Assembly (NCBI RefSeq): GCF_022605725.1
Contig: NC_065551.1
Location: forward strand, 26,102,001 to 26,166,000
DNA: 64,000 nucleotides
Source of the DNA: Anthonomus grandis grandis
Lineage: Eukaryota; Arthropoda; Insecta; Coleoptera; Curculionidae
Direction: 5' to 3'
Position 1 is the first letter of the stretch; every line of letters starts with the position of its first letter. Under the pieces are notes generated by a model. That model searched no databases. It was not told the DNA's origin and saw only the letters and a program-made list of their open reading frames with translations. Shown one piece after another: positions 22,377-34,900 of this stretch. Made by a program: the position numbers and the translations under genes.

Positions 22377-23713
22377 GTAATTGCAGACAAAGCAGAATAA
22401 TACTAATGATTAATTTAAAGTGACGAATAATTATTATGAAATATAATTGCATAATCTATGTTATATTATTATGTGGGTTAATCAGATTTTAATCTTTTAT
22501 TTTTTGAATCATTGTTTGGTAAAATACTAAGAAATCTCATATTTACGTCATATTTCTCGCTTAAAAATAATGTAATATTTATACCTTAATTTTACACGTT
22601 TTTTATTTGTATGTGACAACTAGTAAATATTAAGCATGTAGAACTAGTTATTCTACTCTCATATTATCAGTTGCTAATAAAATATATTCGTATAACTAGT
22701 GATTTCAAACATTTATTATTTTTTTCTTATACATGAGAAATTATAAAGTCTCATACTCTCGACGCCGAACCTTTGAACCATTAACTGTCACTATACACAT
22801 TTCCTTCTTCTTAAAGTCAATAGAAAACTCTGAGAAAATAATCGCTCATAATTTTGAGTATTTATTAGAATAAAGTGAAATTAATTTTTCCCCTATAGCT
22901 CCTTAAATATGTAAGTTATTATAAAATAATAAGAATTTTTAAGGTACTGGTGCGAGAACTAGTAAAGTAAGTTAGATTGATGGTGGGTTTGTACAGCGGC
23001 AAATACTTATTTCTTCCAAAAAGTACACAAGGAAAATAGAAAAAAGCATTTTTCTCATTGCATTCGTATAGCAATTTGTTTTCCACTACTTTATAGGGAT
23101 ATTTATTTTCAATAAAAGGTAAAGAATATCCACAAAAAATTATTAAAACAAACAACATGAAACTCTCATCAATACAATAACATCTATATATTTGCTTGAA
23201 CTGCAGAAACTGTATAATCTTTTATCAAAAAACAATGCAACGAGTGGTAAGATTGACACCTCGCAGCCCCGCGATGTATCGCTCAGTTAAGTTTCTAATA
23301 TGATAAGACACGCGGAGAGTCAGTTATTAATTTGAGCAACTATGCTATAATAAGGTGGAACGTCGACGAATTTATTTCCTTGTCCGCAATTTTGGCGCAT
23401 TATACAGGGCGTTTAATTGGTCAAAAATGCTTAAGTAAATACAGGAACCATAGAGTATATCCGTTGTACTTAGTGCTTATTTCATATATAGAACACACTA
23501 CTTTTTGTAAAAGATGCCCAAAATAAGGCAGTGACAAATAAATGTTTAGGGGTTTTCTTGGTTATGAATGTTCAATTTCAATTCAAGAGACTTTTGAATT
23601 CTTACGTTTCAAGGGACCGTTTCGTGTAAAAAAATAAATTCCATACAAAGGTCCTTTAATTTTTTTTAGTACAGCGAGAAGTTTAATATCAGTACGACAA
23701 ATAAATAAATATT
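22377..23713. other. Intron DNA of the plus-strand gene, nothing recognised
   Basis: AT-rich. A GC-richer patch near 23255-23360 (CCTCGCAGCCCCGCGATG) has no ORF or splice pair that I can support. Confidence 0.5.
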
Positions 23714-24340
23714 TTAAATAAGCAATTTACTAATACGTAAATCTAGCAAATAGCTTCTCTCTGGTGGGCAAGAGGTGCATACATATATTAGCTGTTTCAT
23801 GGCGCCTCCGATAAAAAACTCTAGAAGGGTCAAATCAGGTAATCTTGCTGGCCAAGGGACTGGACCATCTCTACTAATCCATCTGTTATTGAATAGCAAA
23901 CATGTTGAAGCCATACTTCTTTCAGCAACTAGCGGGGCATTTTTTCTATTAGGCCAGTTATTACTCTCGAGGTAATCATGTAGTCACCAAGACGTAATAC
24001 TAAAGTTAAACTTTCGCTGATATCCTCTGATATGCTTAGTATGGGGGTTTTGATCGCTCTACCCATGGTTATTGTGAGAATTGAATGACCTTGTTGTGCG
24101 AAAATCCTTTTTCTTCGCATGTGAGGATTAAATCCAGAAAATTAATGTTCTGTTCGGTCTGATGGAGGAACCATTTACAGAACTCAAGGAGGCGAGGGAC
24201 GTTGCCAGAAACGAGGTGGTGAATGTTTTCAAATTTAAATAGATGAAGATTGTGGCGTTGTACTACTTGGTGGATGGTATTTTTGCCACAACCAACTGCT
24301 GGTTGGAGTACTAACTAACGAGTGCTGCTGCTGAGCTGAA
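23714..24340 (-). pseudogene. Mariner-like transposase relic
   Basis: Minus strand, several frames. The N-terminal part reads VGCGKNTIHQVVQRHNLHL, then FKFENIHHLVSGNVPRLL, EFCKWFLHQTEQNINFLD and ILTCEEKGFSHN. The C-terminal part (from about 23914) reads FNNRWISRDGPVPWPARL, PDLTLLEFFIGGAMKQLI. These match the IHQVLKRHxLHPFK, EFCxWFxxRxxxDxxFLxxILFSDE and RWIGRxGPxxWPxRSPDLTPLDFFLWG blocks of insect mariner-like transposases. The first catalytic region (SDE) is changed to CEE and a middle segment is scrambled, so it is dead. Confidence 0.85.
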
Positions 24341-24606
24341 TTTGAATGCTTTTAACAATATTTACTATCATTAAAGCAGTCTCCCGTTGCCTTTGATCAG
24401 TTTTGATGCCAACAGAGCATTCGTTTTATTTTTGCAGCATTTTCTTTAAACAGTTAGATATAGGCAATTATTACTAAATAGTAATAAAAGTGACTTCTAG
24501 TCTATTATTTTCATTCAACTTTGTTCTGTTTATGTTATCGCCTTGACAGTATTAGTTGCATTTGGATATGGTATCTCCCAAAAATGGTTTCTTATTATAC
24601 TGCAAA

Positions 24607-24651
24607 AATACTATAGTATGCACCGACTATATATATGCATACTATAGTATT
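24607..24651. repeat. Perfect 16-bp inverted repeat, 13-nt loop
   Basis: AATACTATAGTATGCA (24607-24622) and its exact reverse complement (24636-24651). Each arm contains the 12-bp self-palindrome ATACTATAGTAT, so cruciform or nested pairings are possible. Confidence 0.92.
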
Positions 24652-27600
24652 GCAAGTCCGTCTATGAACAAATCAAATCACCTTCAATTCCTCAAAAAGT
24701 GGCCTTTTCGCCATCATTTAAAACATAAAACTTAAAAATCATTAAAATTACTAAAAGTATTTTTAACACAGAGGTAAAATTCAATTTTTGTGAAATATTT
24801 CAACAACCTGTATTTTAAAAATTACCCATTTCCGACAATCGGTGTCCCAACTACTTCTCTCTATTTTTGATCAGTTGAACGGGGACATCCTAAATATATG
24901 TAAATGGATTGTTATATGTAAATAGATTATTTATAGGGCAACAAATTATATTTAAATAAAAAAACATCTTTTTTTTTGGATAGGTGGGTCTGCATCTTAT
25001 ATGCACTATCCGCCAATGAGATATAATTTTTAATTAAACTTAAAAAACTTCATAATCTGTTACAATATTAAATCCTAAATCTGACAGCAGACGTTTTTCA
25101 ATTCAAATTTGAAATTTTCAAACTAACAAAACTATAAGTCTGTCCAAACGAAAATTGACAAAAAATATAAAACATTGACTAAATTTGATATAAACATCTA
25201 AATTAGCAAACTTTTGCGAAAACTTCAACCAAAATCGAATAACAAGCGAGCAAAACTCAAAAGTTTTGTTGCAGAGCCAGTTAGCGAACGTACGCCTAGT
25301 TTTCGTTTTTACTCGTGACAAACTTTTTATTTTTAATTTGATTTTTATTAGACTTTTCTGAAAAAGTTTTTGTTGATAAATAAAGTTAAAAGTAAACTTA
25401 TATTTTTATTTTTTTTAAATATTATTAATTCAAAAAAATGTTTTAGATATTAAGTTTTTGTAAATATATTAAATACTTGTTTCGAAAACGTAATAACATC
25501 TTATTCTTTAATAGACAAGATAAATAAATTCCATAAGAATAATAAGCGTGTGTGGGCATGGCAATTAGCACGTTTTATTGCATAATAAATAACGAGCAGG
25601 GTTAATCATTAAATATTTATCAGAAAAAAGTCACGGGACTTTATGACGTGACCAAGCTTAGTTCAGACTAAATTAAGAACACAAGTCTTCCTTTAGGTAT
25701 ACAGTTCTTTAATTTCAACACGAACCACCCTTAATAACTTAAAAAAAAGTACGTCAACCGACTTAATTTTCTATTCATTCAATGTAAAATAGACATTGAA
25801 TTAATAGTAAATTAGACGTGGCTGGTTTTGAAATGAAACCACTGCATATAATATATACTTTTTGTTTTAATAAATAAATTATACATATCAATATAAGTTT
25901 TACAATATTAGGGTGCCAATATTTTCAACGTCTTTATTATTATTCGATAATTCTTCAATATTTTATACTTTTCCTTTTTGAGTGTAAATATCTTTAACAA
26001 AACTTTAACTCTCTTAAATCTTTAACTTAAAAAATTTTAAGCGATAAGTTAAAGCTCTTTAGCTGCCTACAAAAAACCAAAGAAATTAAATGTTCTTTAA
26101 CTGGCTACAAAAGATTCAACGTTCTTTAACAGCTCGAAAGAGATCATAGAATATCAATTTAATATTTCCAATATTTTCTAAAAATTCTTAAGAAAAATAC
26201 AAATATAATATTTGGCACTACTTTAAAATACTGAATTGACGCATTAGGTTAAAAAAATATAATGCTCGTATACAGCAATAACTCATAAATGTAGAAAATA
26301 TACGTGCAATATAAGAGGTGCTACTAGGCTCTATTCATATAAAATCGAGTTTATTAAATTCAATCTCTAAGGCTCTATTTGCGATTTTATAGATGGAAAT
26401 TGGAAACAGTATGGAAGGGATCCATAAATAGAGGTAGAATATTTTAAACTTGCTAAAACTACTCTACAATAATCCATATATTTTGTTAAAAATAACTACC
26501 CTCAAGTCTTTATAATACGAATAAATTCGCATCATTATACCTCATTTAACTTATATTCGTCGATTAAAACTCTCATTAAAGAAAGTTTGTCGTACGACTT
26601 TCATAAGAGGCCACTAATGGGAATATTTAGTACTAAAAGCGTCGCGACGGCATTACGAAAATAGAACTAATTGTCCGGAAGTAATAAGTTGTTGACACGA
26701 ACACTTTAAGTTGAACGAAATGGAGCAGCTCCGATTCTTTCTCGAACGGATTAGGAGCGGATTAGCTCAATGTAATTAAATTATTTTGGCGTCGGCAAAG
26801 TGAGAAATGGAAACGTTACTGCGATTTGTCGACTGAGCAAATTTCGTGTTGAGGTGGGTAAGTGAACCGTTGTCTGTGCAACGTGTCTATGACCCCAATA
26901 TTTTCTCTTTCTTTTTAGAAATGTGCACAAATATTTATGGAAAGGTCAATTAAACTTTTAAAGTCTCTTTAGATCCTACACAAAACCATGGAAAAAGGAA
27001 AACAAAGTTTTATAAGTCCAAGTTGATTAAATAAAATAAAAATTCTTTAATTAGAGCAAATGCTGCTAGAATTCAGTACTAATCCATTTTAGATATATAG
27101 AAGATATTATATCAAATCACAAAACTAAAATTATATATCATGTCGACTTAAGTTATGCATACTTTATTATAAGGAAAAACTCTATTTTGCACAATAACTA
27201 TTAATTTGTTTTTAAACGTTATACGTTTAATATATTTAAATTTATGTATTTACAATTTTTGTTTGCTATTAAAATTTTTAATTTTTATAGCATTTTTATA
27301 TTTCATTTTCTAATATTTTTATTATTGGTGAAAGGAAAATGAAAACAAATTAAATGGTTTTTTACTGTAAGAAATTTCAACAATAATTACCTATTTTCGA
27401 TAATATTTTTCATTAAAAAAATGCTTTTTTTATTTTGTATTTGTTTTAATTATTTAGCAATAAATTTATAATTATTGATTTAATTGCAGTATGAGTAATT
27501 GATTTTAGTTAATGCCTTGTTTTTGTTGAAAACTTCAATTTTTTATACTTAACTTCCATATATTTATTTTATATTTAACTTACACGGTTTCAAATTTATA

Positions 27601-29280
27601 TTTTGATTTATTTTACTATTTTTGTTTTTTTTTCTTATTAACATTCTTTAGTAATTCTTCTTTAATTTTAAATATTATTTTAAGGAATTTTTAAACGATG
27701 AAAAATTTAAGAAATAATTCTTGCTGTAAAAAATTACAATTATTAGTTAAACTGAAATAAATAAATTCTTTATCTAACACTCTTTTTATATCATTAAAAT
27801 TATTGTAATCTTACATTAATTTTTATGTTCGTTATTTTAATAGTTAAGAATTAATAAAAATAATAAATTATTATTACATCAAATGATTTATTTCCATTTA
27901 AAATTCTAAATCATAATTAAACTTACATGAGTATTTACTTTACACTTGGCTTTATTATTCTTTTTTGCATTTATTTAATTCTAAAAAAATATAAAATGGG
28001 CAGTTTTTTTATTTAAATTAGTCAATTAATGCCTCATTATAAACAACAGTAAATGTCTATTTCAAAGTAAATTGCACTACCTATTCAATAGCTCAAATAT
28101 TTAAACATAAAGTTTATTAAACACAAGTTAAAATTATTAAAAGTTCTTAATAATAAAAATTCTGGCTGCTGAAATAATTTTTTTTTTAACTTTTCGGAAC
28201 AATAAAAAATGTTTAATTAATGCGAAAAATATAAATTTAATTGTATAATAAATTTTTAAAAAAGGTAAACTATAATTCTAAAAACTATCGCATAAAATTC
28301 AAAAGATATTAATTTAAGCTTTGAATTCTATATTATATAATACCTATAATCATGAATTAATAAATCAATATAAATAATAAACGCATATGACAAAGGATAG
28401 TTCAATATTTAGATAATCTGAGTACAAACATTATATAAATTAGCGTCCAGCATCCGGTTAACAAAACTATTTATCATCCCTGTTTTGTATGCAAAGTTCA
28501 TATTGTCCCATTTTATATGCGGTAACAAGATTATCTCGAAAATTTAACCAAATTGCAAACATTCCATAAACAAACATTTACAAGAGAGAATTAATAAATA
28601 AAGCTTACGAACGTTAGTTAAGTAAAAGTAAATATAAATATGAATAAACAACGCTAGAGATTGTAATTATTTAATTTTTGGTAAATGCTAGTTTTTTATA
28701 ATTGTTCTGGAAAAGTTAAGGAATTTTAAGTTAATTGGCAAGATGTTGATTCAATTGTTCAATTGATTGATAAAATATTCATTTAATAATTTAGTTTTTT
28801 TAAGCATTTTAGCTATCATGCTTAAACATGAAAAAAAGAGATTATATTGCTTTAAGTTTTACATGGTAAATTATATATGTTATTACAAAAATAAATCGTA
28901 TATAAATCGCAAAATAATTTTCTTTTATGAAACAAAAAAGTTTGGAAAGTTCCTCGTAAGAATCGAAAGTCAACGACTCTTCTATTTCATCTACTACTCA
29001 CTCGTTTATCTTGTCGACTTTGAAAAATTCGGGTGTTAACGGACTTATCTACAAAATACATTTCCTCCGCTTTGTCCATCGCATACATTAACAGTTTTTG
29101 TGCTTTAGTTCCAGAGTTTATAAGGACGAGGGTCCATTGTAAAAAGAGAATACGTTCCATATTTTAGAAGCACTTTTACTCAAATTAAAACCAACATTTT
29201 TAAATATTTTCTATATATAGGTATCCAGTAAACTTTTTTATATTATTTATGTTAAGGTAATTTCTGAATTTTTGCATACC
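24652..29280. other. Very AT-rich intron DNA, no gene supported
   Basis: Mostly A/T tracts. Exceptions are 26.58-26.93 kb, which is CpG-richer and has a strong donor (GAGGTGG|GTAAGT at 26858) and acceptor (CTCTTTCTTTTTAG ending 26918), and a run of AT-rich chance frames such as 28767-29039. Confidence 0.55.
26580..26857 (+). other. Candidate non-coding exon or regulatory block
   Basis: CpG-richer block (AAAAGCGTCGCGACGGC near 26637, TTTCTCGAACGGATTAGG near 26735) ending at a consensus donor GTAAGT at 26858. The frame that ends in phase 1 with G, as the coding first exons do, is open from about 26777 (FGVGKVRNGNVTAICRLSKF) but has no ATG. It could be a non-coding first exon spliced to 47925 with translation from the internal Met. 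Alternatively it splices to 26919 over a 61-nt intron. Confidence 0.3.
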
Positions 29281-29284
29281 TTAT

Positions 29285-29519
29285 GTGGTACGTTCTTTTA
29301 GATTTTTACCGATGAAACTAAGAAAAGTAAGCGCCAGTAATATCCTTAATAGTGTAAGGATAATAGAAACACTGAGAAACCAGCTGATTTTCCGTCATTC
29401 CGGAATGACACAAGTAGCAACGCATGACGTCGCGAATGTTGGCGAGCATCTTTTGGAGCAGCGTACTGCCGAGTATATGAGGAGTCACATCGTCGATAAA
29501 GTAAAGTTTTAAATATTGG
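29285..29519. other. GC-moderate block with palindrome, possible regulatory element
   Basis: Holds a 16-bp perfect palindrome at 29394-29409 and a CRE-like TGACGTCG at about 29425. The 75-codon plus frame (starting GTG) has near-normal composition (TQVATHDVANVGEHLLEQRT) but no splice or start context, so I do not call it a gene. Confidence 0.35.
29394..29409. repeat. 16-bp perfect palindrome GTCATTCCGGAATGAC
   Basis: The sequence equals its own reverse complement. It contains TTCCGGAA (back-to-back ETS-type GGAA cores) and lies about 16 bp from TGACGTCG. Confidence 0.9.
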
Positions 29520-29879
29520 CGCGAGATTTAAAAAGTTGTAAATAAAGCTGTAATTTAATTTACACCTAACGTAGTAGACCCTTATATAAACGAGCTTTAT
29601 TGAAATTATTATTGCGTAGCATTATAAAAGTTGGAATTAATTGCGAATTAATCAATAAATTTTTAGTATTAGAAAACTATTGTCGTCTAAACCAAAAAAA
29701 AGATTTTACATAAATAGTGAAAATATGCACTACTAAAAAATCTTGAAACATAAATTGTTCGAACACGTCAAATTTAATATTGAGGGGGAGACTTATTGTC
29801 AGAAAGGATATTAGGCAACATTTCGGATGTTATTAACTGACATTCGTTAATAATTCTATTTTAAAGATCTTCAAGTGAG

Positions 29880-30384
29880 TCAGGATTTGTGGCAATGGTT
29901 TTGCTTCTTAGATGACCCTATAAAAGAAATCCAAAGGGGTAAGAGGGGGGATCTAGTAGGCCATTCAACGGTACCTCTCCAGCGGACAAAAGGCCGTAGC
30001 ATAATGTAGTTCCAAGTAGTTTTTCGCATTAAGATTTGTAATAATGAGAAAAGTTCTAGCAATAAGAAAATTAGTGTTGCTCCAGTATTAACAGTTGTGT
30101 TTATTGGCTTGTAAATAAAAAGAGCATTCGTCCGAGAAACAGACATTTTACAGTAAATTTCCTTCACGATTTAACCTATCACCAAAGTACACACAAAATT
30201 GTACACGACAATAAAAATCCACTTTATTTATCTCATATACTAGTTTGATTTTGTAGGCATGATATATTTGTAATTTTAAAATTTCGTGAATGGTAGTTTT
30301 AGAGACGCCAAATGCGATAGCAATTTTTCGAGCAGATGTATTAGCTTCCACCTCAACATGATCCAACACTACAATTACTACCAC
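29880..30384 (-). pseudogene. Mariner-like transposase relic
   Basis: The minus strand from about 30369 reads VEANTSARKIAIAFGVSKTT, IHEILKLQIYHAYKIKLVYE and VQFCVYFGDRLNREGNLL, the N-terminal helix-turn-helix region of an insect mariner-like group with a YHPYKIxLVQELN motif. After a frame shift it continues ALFIYKPINT. At about 29984-29882, RWRGTVEWPTRSPLLP and SSKKQNHCHKS match RWIGRRGxxEWPxRSPDLTPLDFFLWG. The middle of the catalytic domain is deleted. About 500 bp remain of roughly 1.1 kb expected. Confidence 0.85.
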
Positions 30385-30572
30385 TTAATTTCTCAATGGA
30401 TGCGGAATTTATTTTTTCTGTTTTGTACTGACCCTGTTTGTTTAAACTTCCTCATCAAATCCATTACAGGATTATTTATCCTATTATCCGGATGGTAGCA
30501 GACTTATTTTGTTGATGATAAAAATCCAAATTACGAAACAGTTTTACTACTAACCAAAACTCTTTATTTTGC

Positions 30573-30620
30573 TCTTGATACGTGTTTCGCTAATGATGTT
30601 AGTATCTTCAGGAGAAGATT
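30573..30620 (-). ncRNA. Hammerhead-ribozyme-like motif, possibly Penelope-type retroelement remnant
   Basis: The minus strand has CTGAAGA (30611-30605; core CUGANGA with N=A), a stem-loop region TACTAACATCATTAGC (30604-30589; CTAA pairs with TTAG), then GAAA (30588-30585) and CACGTATC. This order matches the conserved core of a hammerhead and resembles minimal hammerheads in Penelope-like elements. The first stem II pair is U/C mismatched and an extra base is present. I found no Penelope protein nearby. Activity is unproven. Confidence 0.35.
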
Positions 30621-31639
30621 AAAACTTAATCTTAATGTTATTAAATAAGAACGATGACATTTTATACATCATAAACTCAGCCTTATCTTTTTATTATGGC
30701 GCTCCACAATGGACTTTGAATGACAATGAACATTCACGTACTAACATTTATTTAACATAATCGAACTGATTTTCCAAAGCCAATATATTCAGACCTTTTA
30801 TATTCCGTTTGTAGATTCCCTAAAATATCCAAAATGCAGCAAGCAGTTTAAGCTCAAGCATCATCTTAAGGATCATATTTTGGAGGTATGCTCGGGTTGG
30901 GGAAATCTAGAGAGGTGCCCTTCCTGTCCTCACACCACATGAAGAAAACGAAATCTAAAAATACATATATATAGGAAGCACGAATTGGTTCAGTTTTAAT
31001 CGTTTTGGTAAAACTGTCGTGTTGTCGTTAGTGTAAAACGTAATTTGAGTGTGACACCAAAGGTTCCAACCATAAGACCAATAAAAACCCACCAACTCAA
31101 TTCTTTCTTGCAGCTTATAAAATATTGTTATCAATACTTCGTGCTACTATTATTATTGACCGCTTCAACAGAACACCGATAGCAAAATAAATTATATTCA
31201 TTATTTTATCTATTTTTGCCAAATAACTTGAATTTTGTGAATGTATTTTTTTCTTTATTAGATAATAATACCTGAATATTTAAAAAAAAAGAAAATTTAT
31301 GCAGGCAACAAAATTGCGAAAGATTTAAACTTTTGAAAAATATCAGCCACGTTTATTCATATTTCTAGGGATTGATTTGATAAAATAAAAAAGTAAAAAT
31401 ATGGCTATGTAGAAAATAAAATTACTTAATTCAGGGTATCACTCGACCCCGCGTTTTTTCTTATCATCAATAATGACAACATTGTGCAGTGCTGCTAGTC
31501 ACAATTTTTAGTAAACTAAAATGAATATTTACTTTTAAAAAATTATCTGACGAACTTCTGTATATAATCTTTCTCTCGTCGCTGCTCCTATTGAAAATAC
31601 TCCCTTTTAGACGAACAAAAGAAGGGAAGAACGTAGTAG
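30621..31639. other. Intron DNA, nothing recognised
   Basis: AT-rich with a short GC-moderate patch near 30890-30960. No ORF, repeat or RNA I can support. Confidence 0.5.
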
Positions 31640-31928
31640 CGTCCCGACGCCCAGCCATTTTCCGGATGTTTCGCGTTCCGCGACGCTTTTGTCACATCCA
31701 TCCGGCGTCTACTATTGTCGCTTAGCAACCGACCGAGCTTTCACGGTAAACTCACCCCCCCGGTGGAGGTTAGTTGTATACCGGCTGATTATCGTGTAAC
31801 GTTCTACACCACAGAAATTATATTTACATTATACACATATATATAGTACATGTACGATGTAATTTTTCGCGTAGTTTCCTTTATACGCTGATTTGCTTTT
31901 AATCTGGCAAATTGAACCTGGAAACGTT
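31640..31928 (+). promoter_or_regulatory. CpG-rich promoter region of exon 1C
   Basis: A sharp rise in CpG and GC (TTCCGGATGTTTCGCGTTCC near 31656, CATCCATCCGGCGTC near 31695, CACCCCCCCGGTGGAGG near 31753) within AT-rich DNA, ending just before the ATG of exon 1C. This is the most promoter-like stretch in the gene's 5' region. Confidence 0.5.
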
Positions 31929-31953
31929 ATGGAAAGGTGTTTTTTTCATGAAG
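31929..31953 (+). CDS. Alternative first coding exon 1C of a multi-promoter gene
   Basis: ATG at 31929-31931 opens eight codons (MERCFFHE) ending G|GTAATG, phase 1 with final G. It lies immediately downstream of a CpG-rich block, which favours a real transcription start here. The peptide is short and cysteine/aromatic-rich; palmitoylation at its Cys is possible but speculative. Confidence 0.55.
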
Positions 31954-34900
31954 GTAATGTGTTTTCAAATTAAATTGTTTATGTCACATATATACGCCTA
32001 CCTGTTGGAATATTTTGTTGCTTACATACGACGCCTGAATTGAAAATAGGTTTATGTTGCGTTACGTATGTAATTTCGAGAGAAACACGCATAAAAAAAT
32101 AGAAAATAGTATGAAAATATGTTTGTATTTTATTTAATTTGAAAGTAATTTATTACACGTCTATGATTTTTTTAAATTCATCTAATTTTTTTAGAATATA
32201 AACGTGATATAAAAAAGCTAAATTATTTATATAATCATTTTATTATGTATTTATGTAGTACTTCTGGAACCGAAATTCGATTAAACAGATCTGCTTATAA
32301 AAAGAATATGGAAGTAAACTGTTTAATTCCTTCTGAAGACAAAATGAAGTGAATTTTACATACCAATTTTAAATAGATGCCAAAGTATCAAGAAATACGT
32401 AATTTACTTATATATATTAATATTAAATTATGAATTGCAGTAACAGTTTATTTGAAATCACTCATATATTATCTAGATTTAGCATTTTATACGTTTCTTT
32501 ATTTCTAACTTGTATTTGATCATTTTTACTTTAATCAGTCCATTCATGAAGTATTAGTATTTATTGTTATTCTTTATTAGGAGTTATTGTTGCAATAATT
32601 TTAAAAAGAATTGCTTTTAACGTTAATATCGCAATATATTTAATGAAACTTCACGTGAATAATAACAAAAACTCCTAAAAGATCTGCAAATATGCTAGAA
32701 ACTAATATATGTCAAATAAAAATTTGAATAATCCTTGAATATTTTTATGGATCACTAAAAAATAATTAACTAATATTAAATAAGGCCTAAATTTTACTAA
32801 AACAGACTATTTTTAAAATAATATAAAAACTAATTTTATAAACATTTCAAATGATGCCTATAATAGGATCTTATATTATTTTTACCATTAACAGTATAAA
32901 ATAGATCTTAGATAGCTATTTTTACAATATAAACTGCACTATATCAGCGCTGTGTTTTTCCATGTTATATATAGGGCTATATAAAACTTATTTATTACAA
33001 TATTTATTACCTAATTAAAGCTTATAATATAGTCATTATAATAATTATTTAAATTTTTTAGGATAGTGTAATAGTTTTTCGGTCAATAGATCCGTATAGA
33101 TTTCTAAATTTATAAATATGTCGTGCATAACTTAATGTACTATATATATGCTCGATGTGATTAATAATTTTAAAGTAATTATTTTAGACTTTATATCACC
33201 ATTACAATATACTTAATTTTGTCCAAATGTGAGTAATAGTACTTCAAATTGAACACTTTTTAAGTTCTAAGCTAACCGCATTTTACTAAATACACGTATA
33301 TGGTCATTAGTCTTATAATAATTATCATTAAGTAACCCTATCTATATTGAAGTTTACAAAAGCCATATTATTATGACTTTTCACTAAGTTCAGTATTTCC
33401 AGTAATTAGGACATATTGTTCAAATGGTAGTTAGTCTACGATATTTGTAGAATATTACAAATAAAACTGAATAAATTTATTATCCTGAAAAAAAGTGTGA
33501 AAATTATTATTATGTTAATAAAAATAGAAAAATGTTGTATTTGTTAGAAATGTTGCTAAATGGATGTTGAAACTATCCTTGAACTACTGATTCTAATTTT
33601 TAAATTATCAAATTAAAAGATTTGAATGCATTTTTAAATTAATAATTTGCACTTTCTATTCTCCCATTGGGGTAAAATAATTGTATATCTTAATATGTTT
33701 CAGATTTTTGAATTTGCTTTTTTACATAGTCATGTTGTCTTATGTTGTATAATTTTTTTTCACTTCCATTTTATTTAAATTAATTAAAATTAATTTTTTG
33801 AAAATATATATTATGGCATTTAAGGTCATGGACAATTCAAATAAAAAATAAATTATTTGGGAAAAAAATTACAAATTAAGGTCAATGTAAAGACATAAAA
33901 TATGTGCATATATTTTACAAAAATTCAAATATTGCTACACTTTATTAAAGAAAAAAATTGAGAACACATTTGTTGTGATATAATAAGTTATAAGAAGCTT
34001 TTTAATGGCCTTTTAGTATTTTCACTAAAATAGTCTTTGCAAAAAAATAAAATGTGTCATATGCACGATATATAGGATAAAAGGACCTACATCAATATTT
34101 CAATTTAATTACATATACTTATTTGGACTTTTAACCAAAATTAAAATTTTCTAGTTTAAAAAATGCAGAAAAAGTATATCATTCCATATTAAGTTATGCA
34201 CAACAAAATCATATATTATATAAAGCCGTGTTAAACTTATATAGTTTGTTAATTCTGTTTTTTTTAATATTCTTTATATTTATATATATCACATTAATGT
34301 TTTTTAATATATCATTGGGTTTTGCAATATTGTCACTTGTTTTAAATATTAGCCAAATAAAAATTAAAAGGAAATCTGAATTATTGTATATGCTTAACAT
34401 AAAAAGTCATGAAACGTAATTTTTTAATATGGTATGTTTTAATTAAAACGTCATGTTTAAGCTTTAATATATTCCTCTCGTAAATCTGCATAAAGTTTCG
34501 CGTCTGAAGCATTAGTTTTTATAATATTTTACTTTTTTTTTCCAGAGTAATTCACTTGTAGAGCTTTATTAAAATTCCTGCCTTTCAGTAACGTTGAGAA
34601 ATTTTAATCTGGGCGCTATTTTACGCATTAAAAGCAGGCCGGTAATATAAAGGAAGTAAATACTAATTAACCTGATACTGACGTGTTTTTAAACGAAAAA
34701 TATTACATGCCAGAAAGGTTTTAGAGAATAAAGAAGATATAGGCGAGTAGAGGAACCGTTAGTTACAGGAAAATGGTTAAATATTTTTTTTTGGAAATTT
34801 TAGGCGTAGTTCTAGCGAAAAATTGGTAGCTCGTAATAGATTTACAGAGTAAAATAAAATTAGACTATGTCACTTTTGCTATTTCATTATTTAATTTATA

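Noticed and set aside
26858..26918. 61-nt intron-like segment with excellent donor and acceptor
   Set aside because: Flanking frames have no ATG and hit a stop soon after the acceptor. Kept only as part of a weak candidate non-coding exon.
28767..29039. 90-codon plus frame
   Set aside because: Ile/Phe/Tyr/Lys composition expected of random AT-rich DNA; no ATG start.
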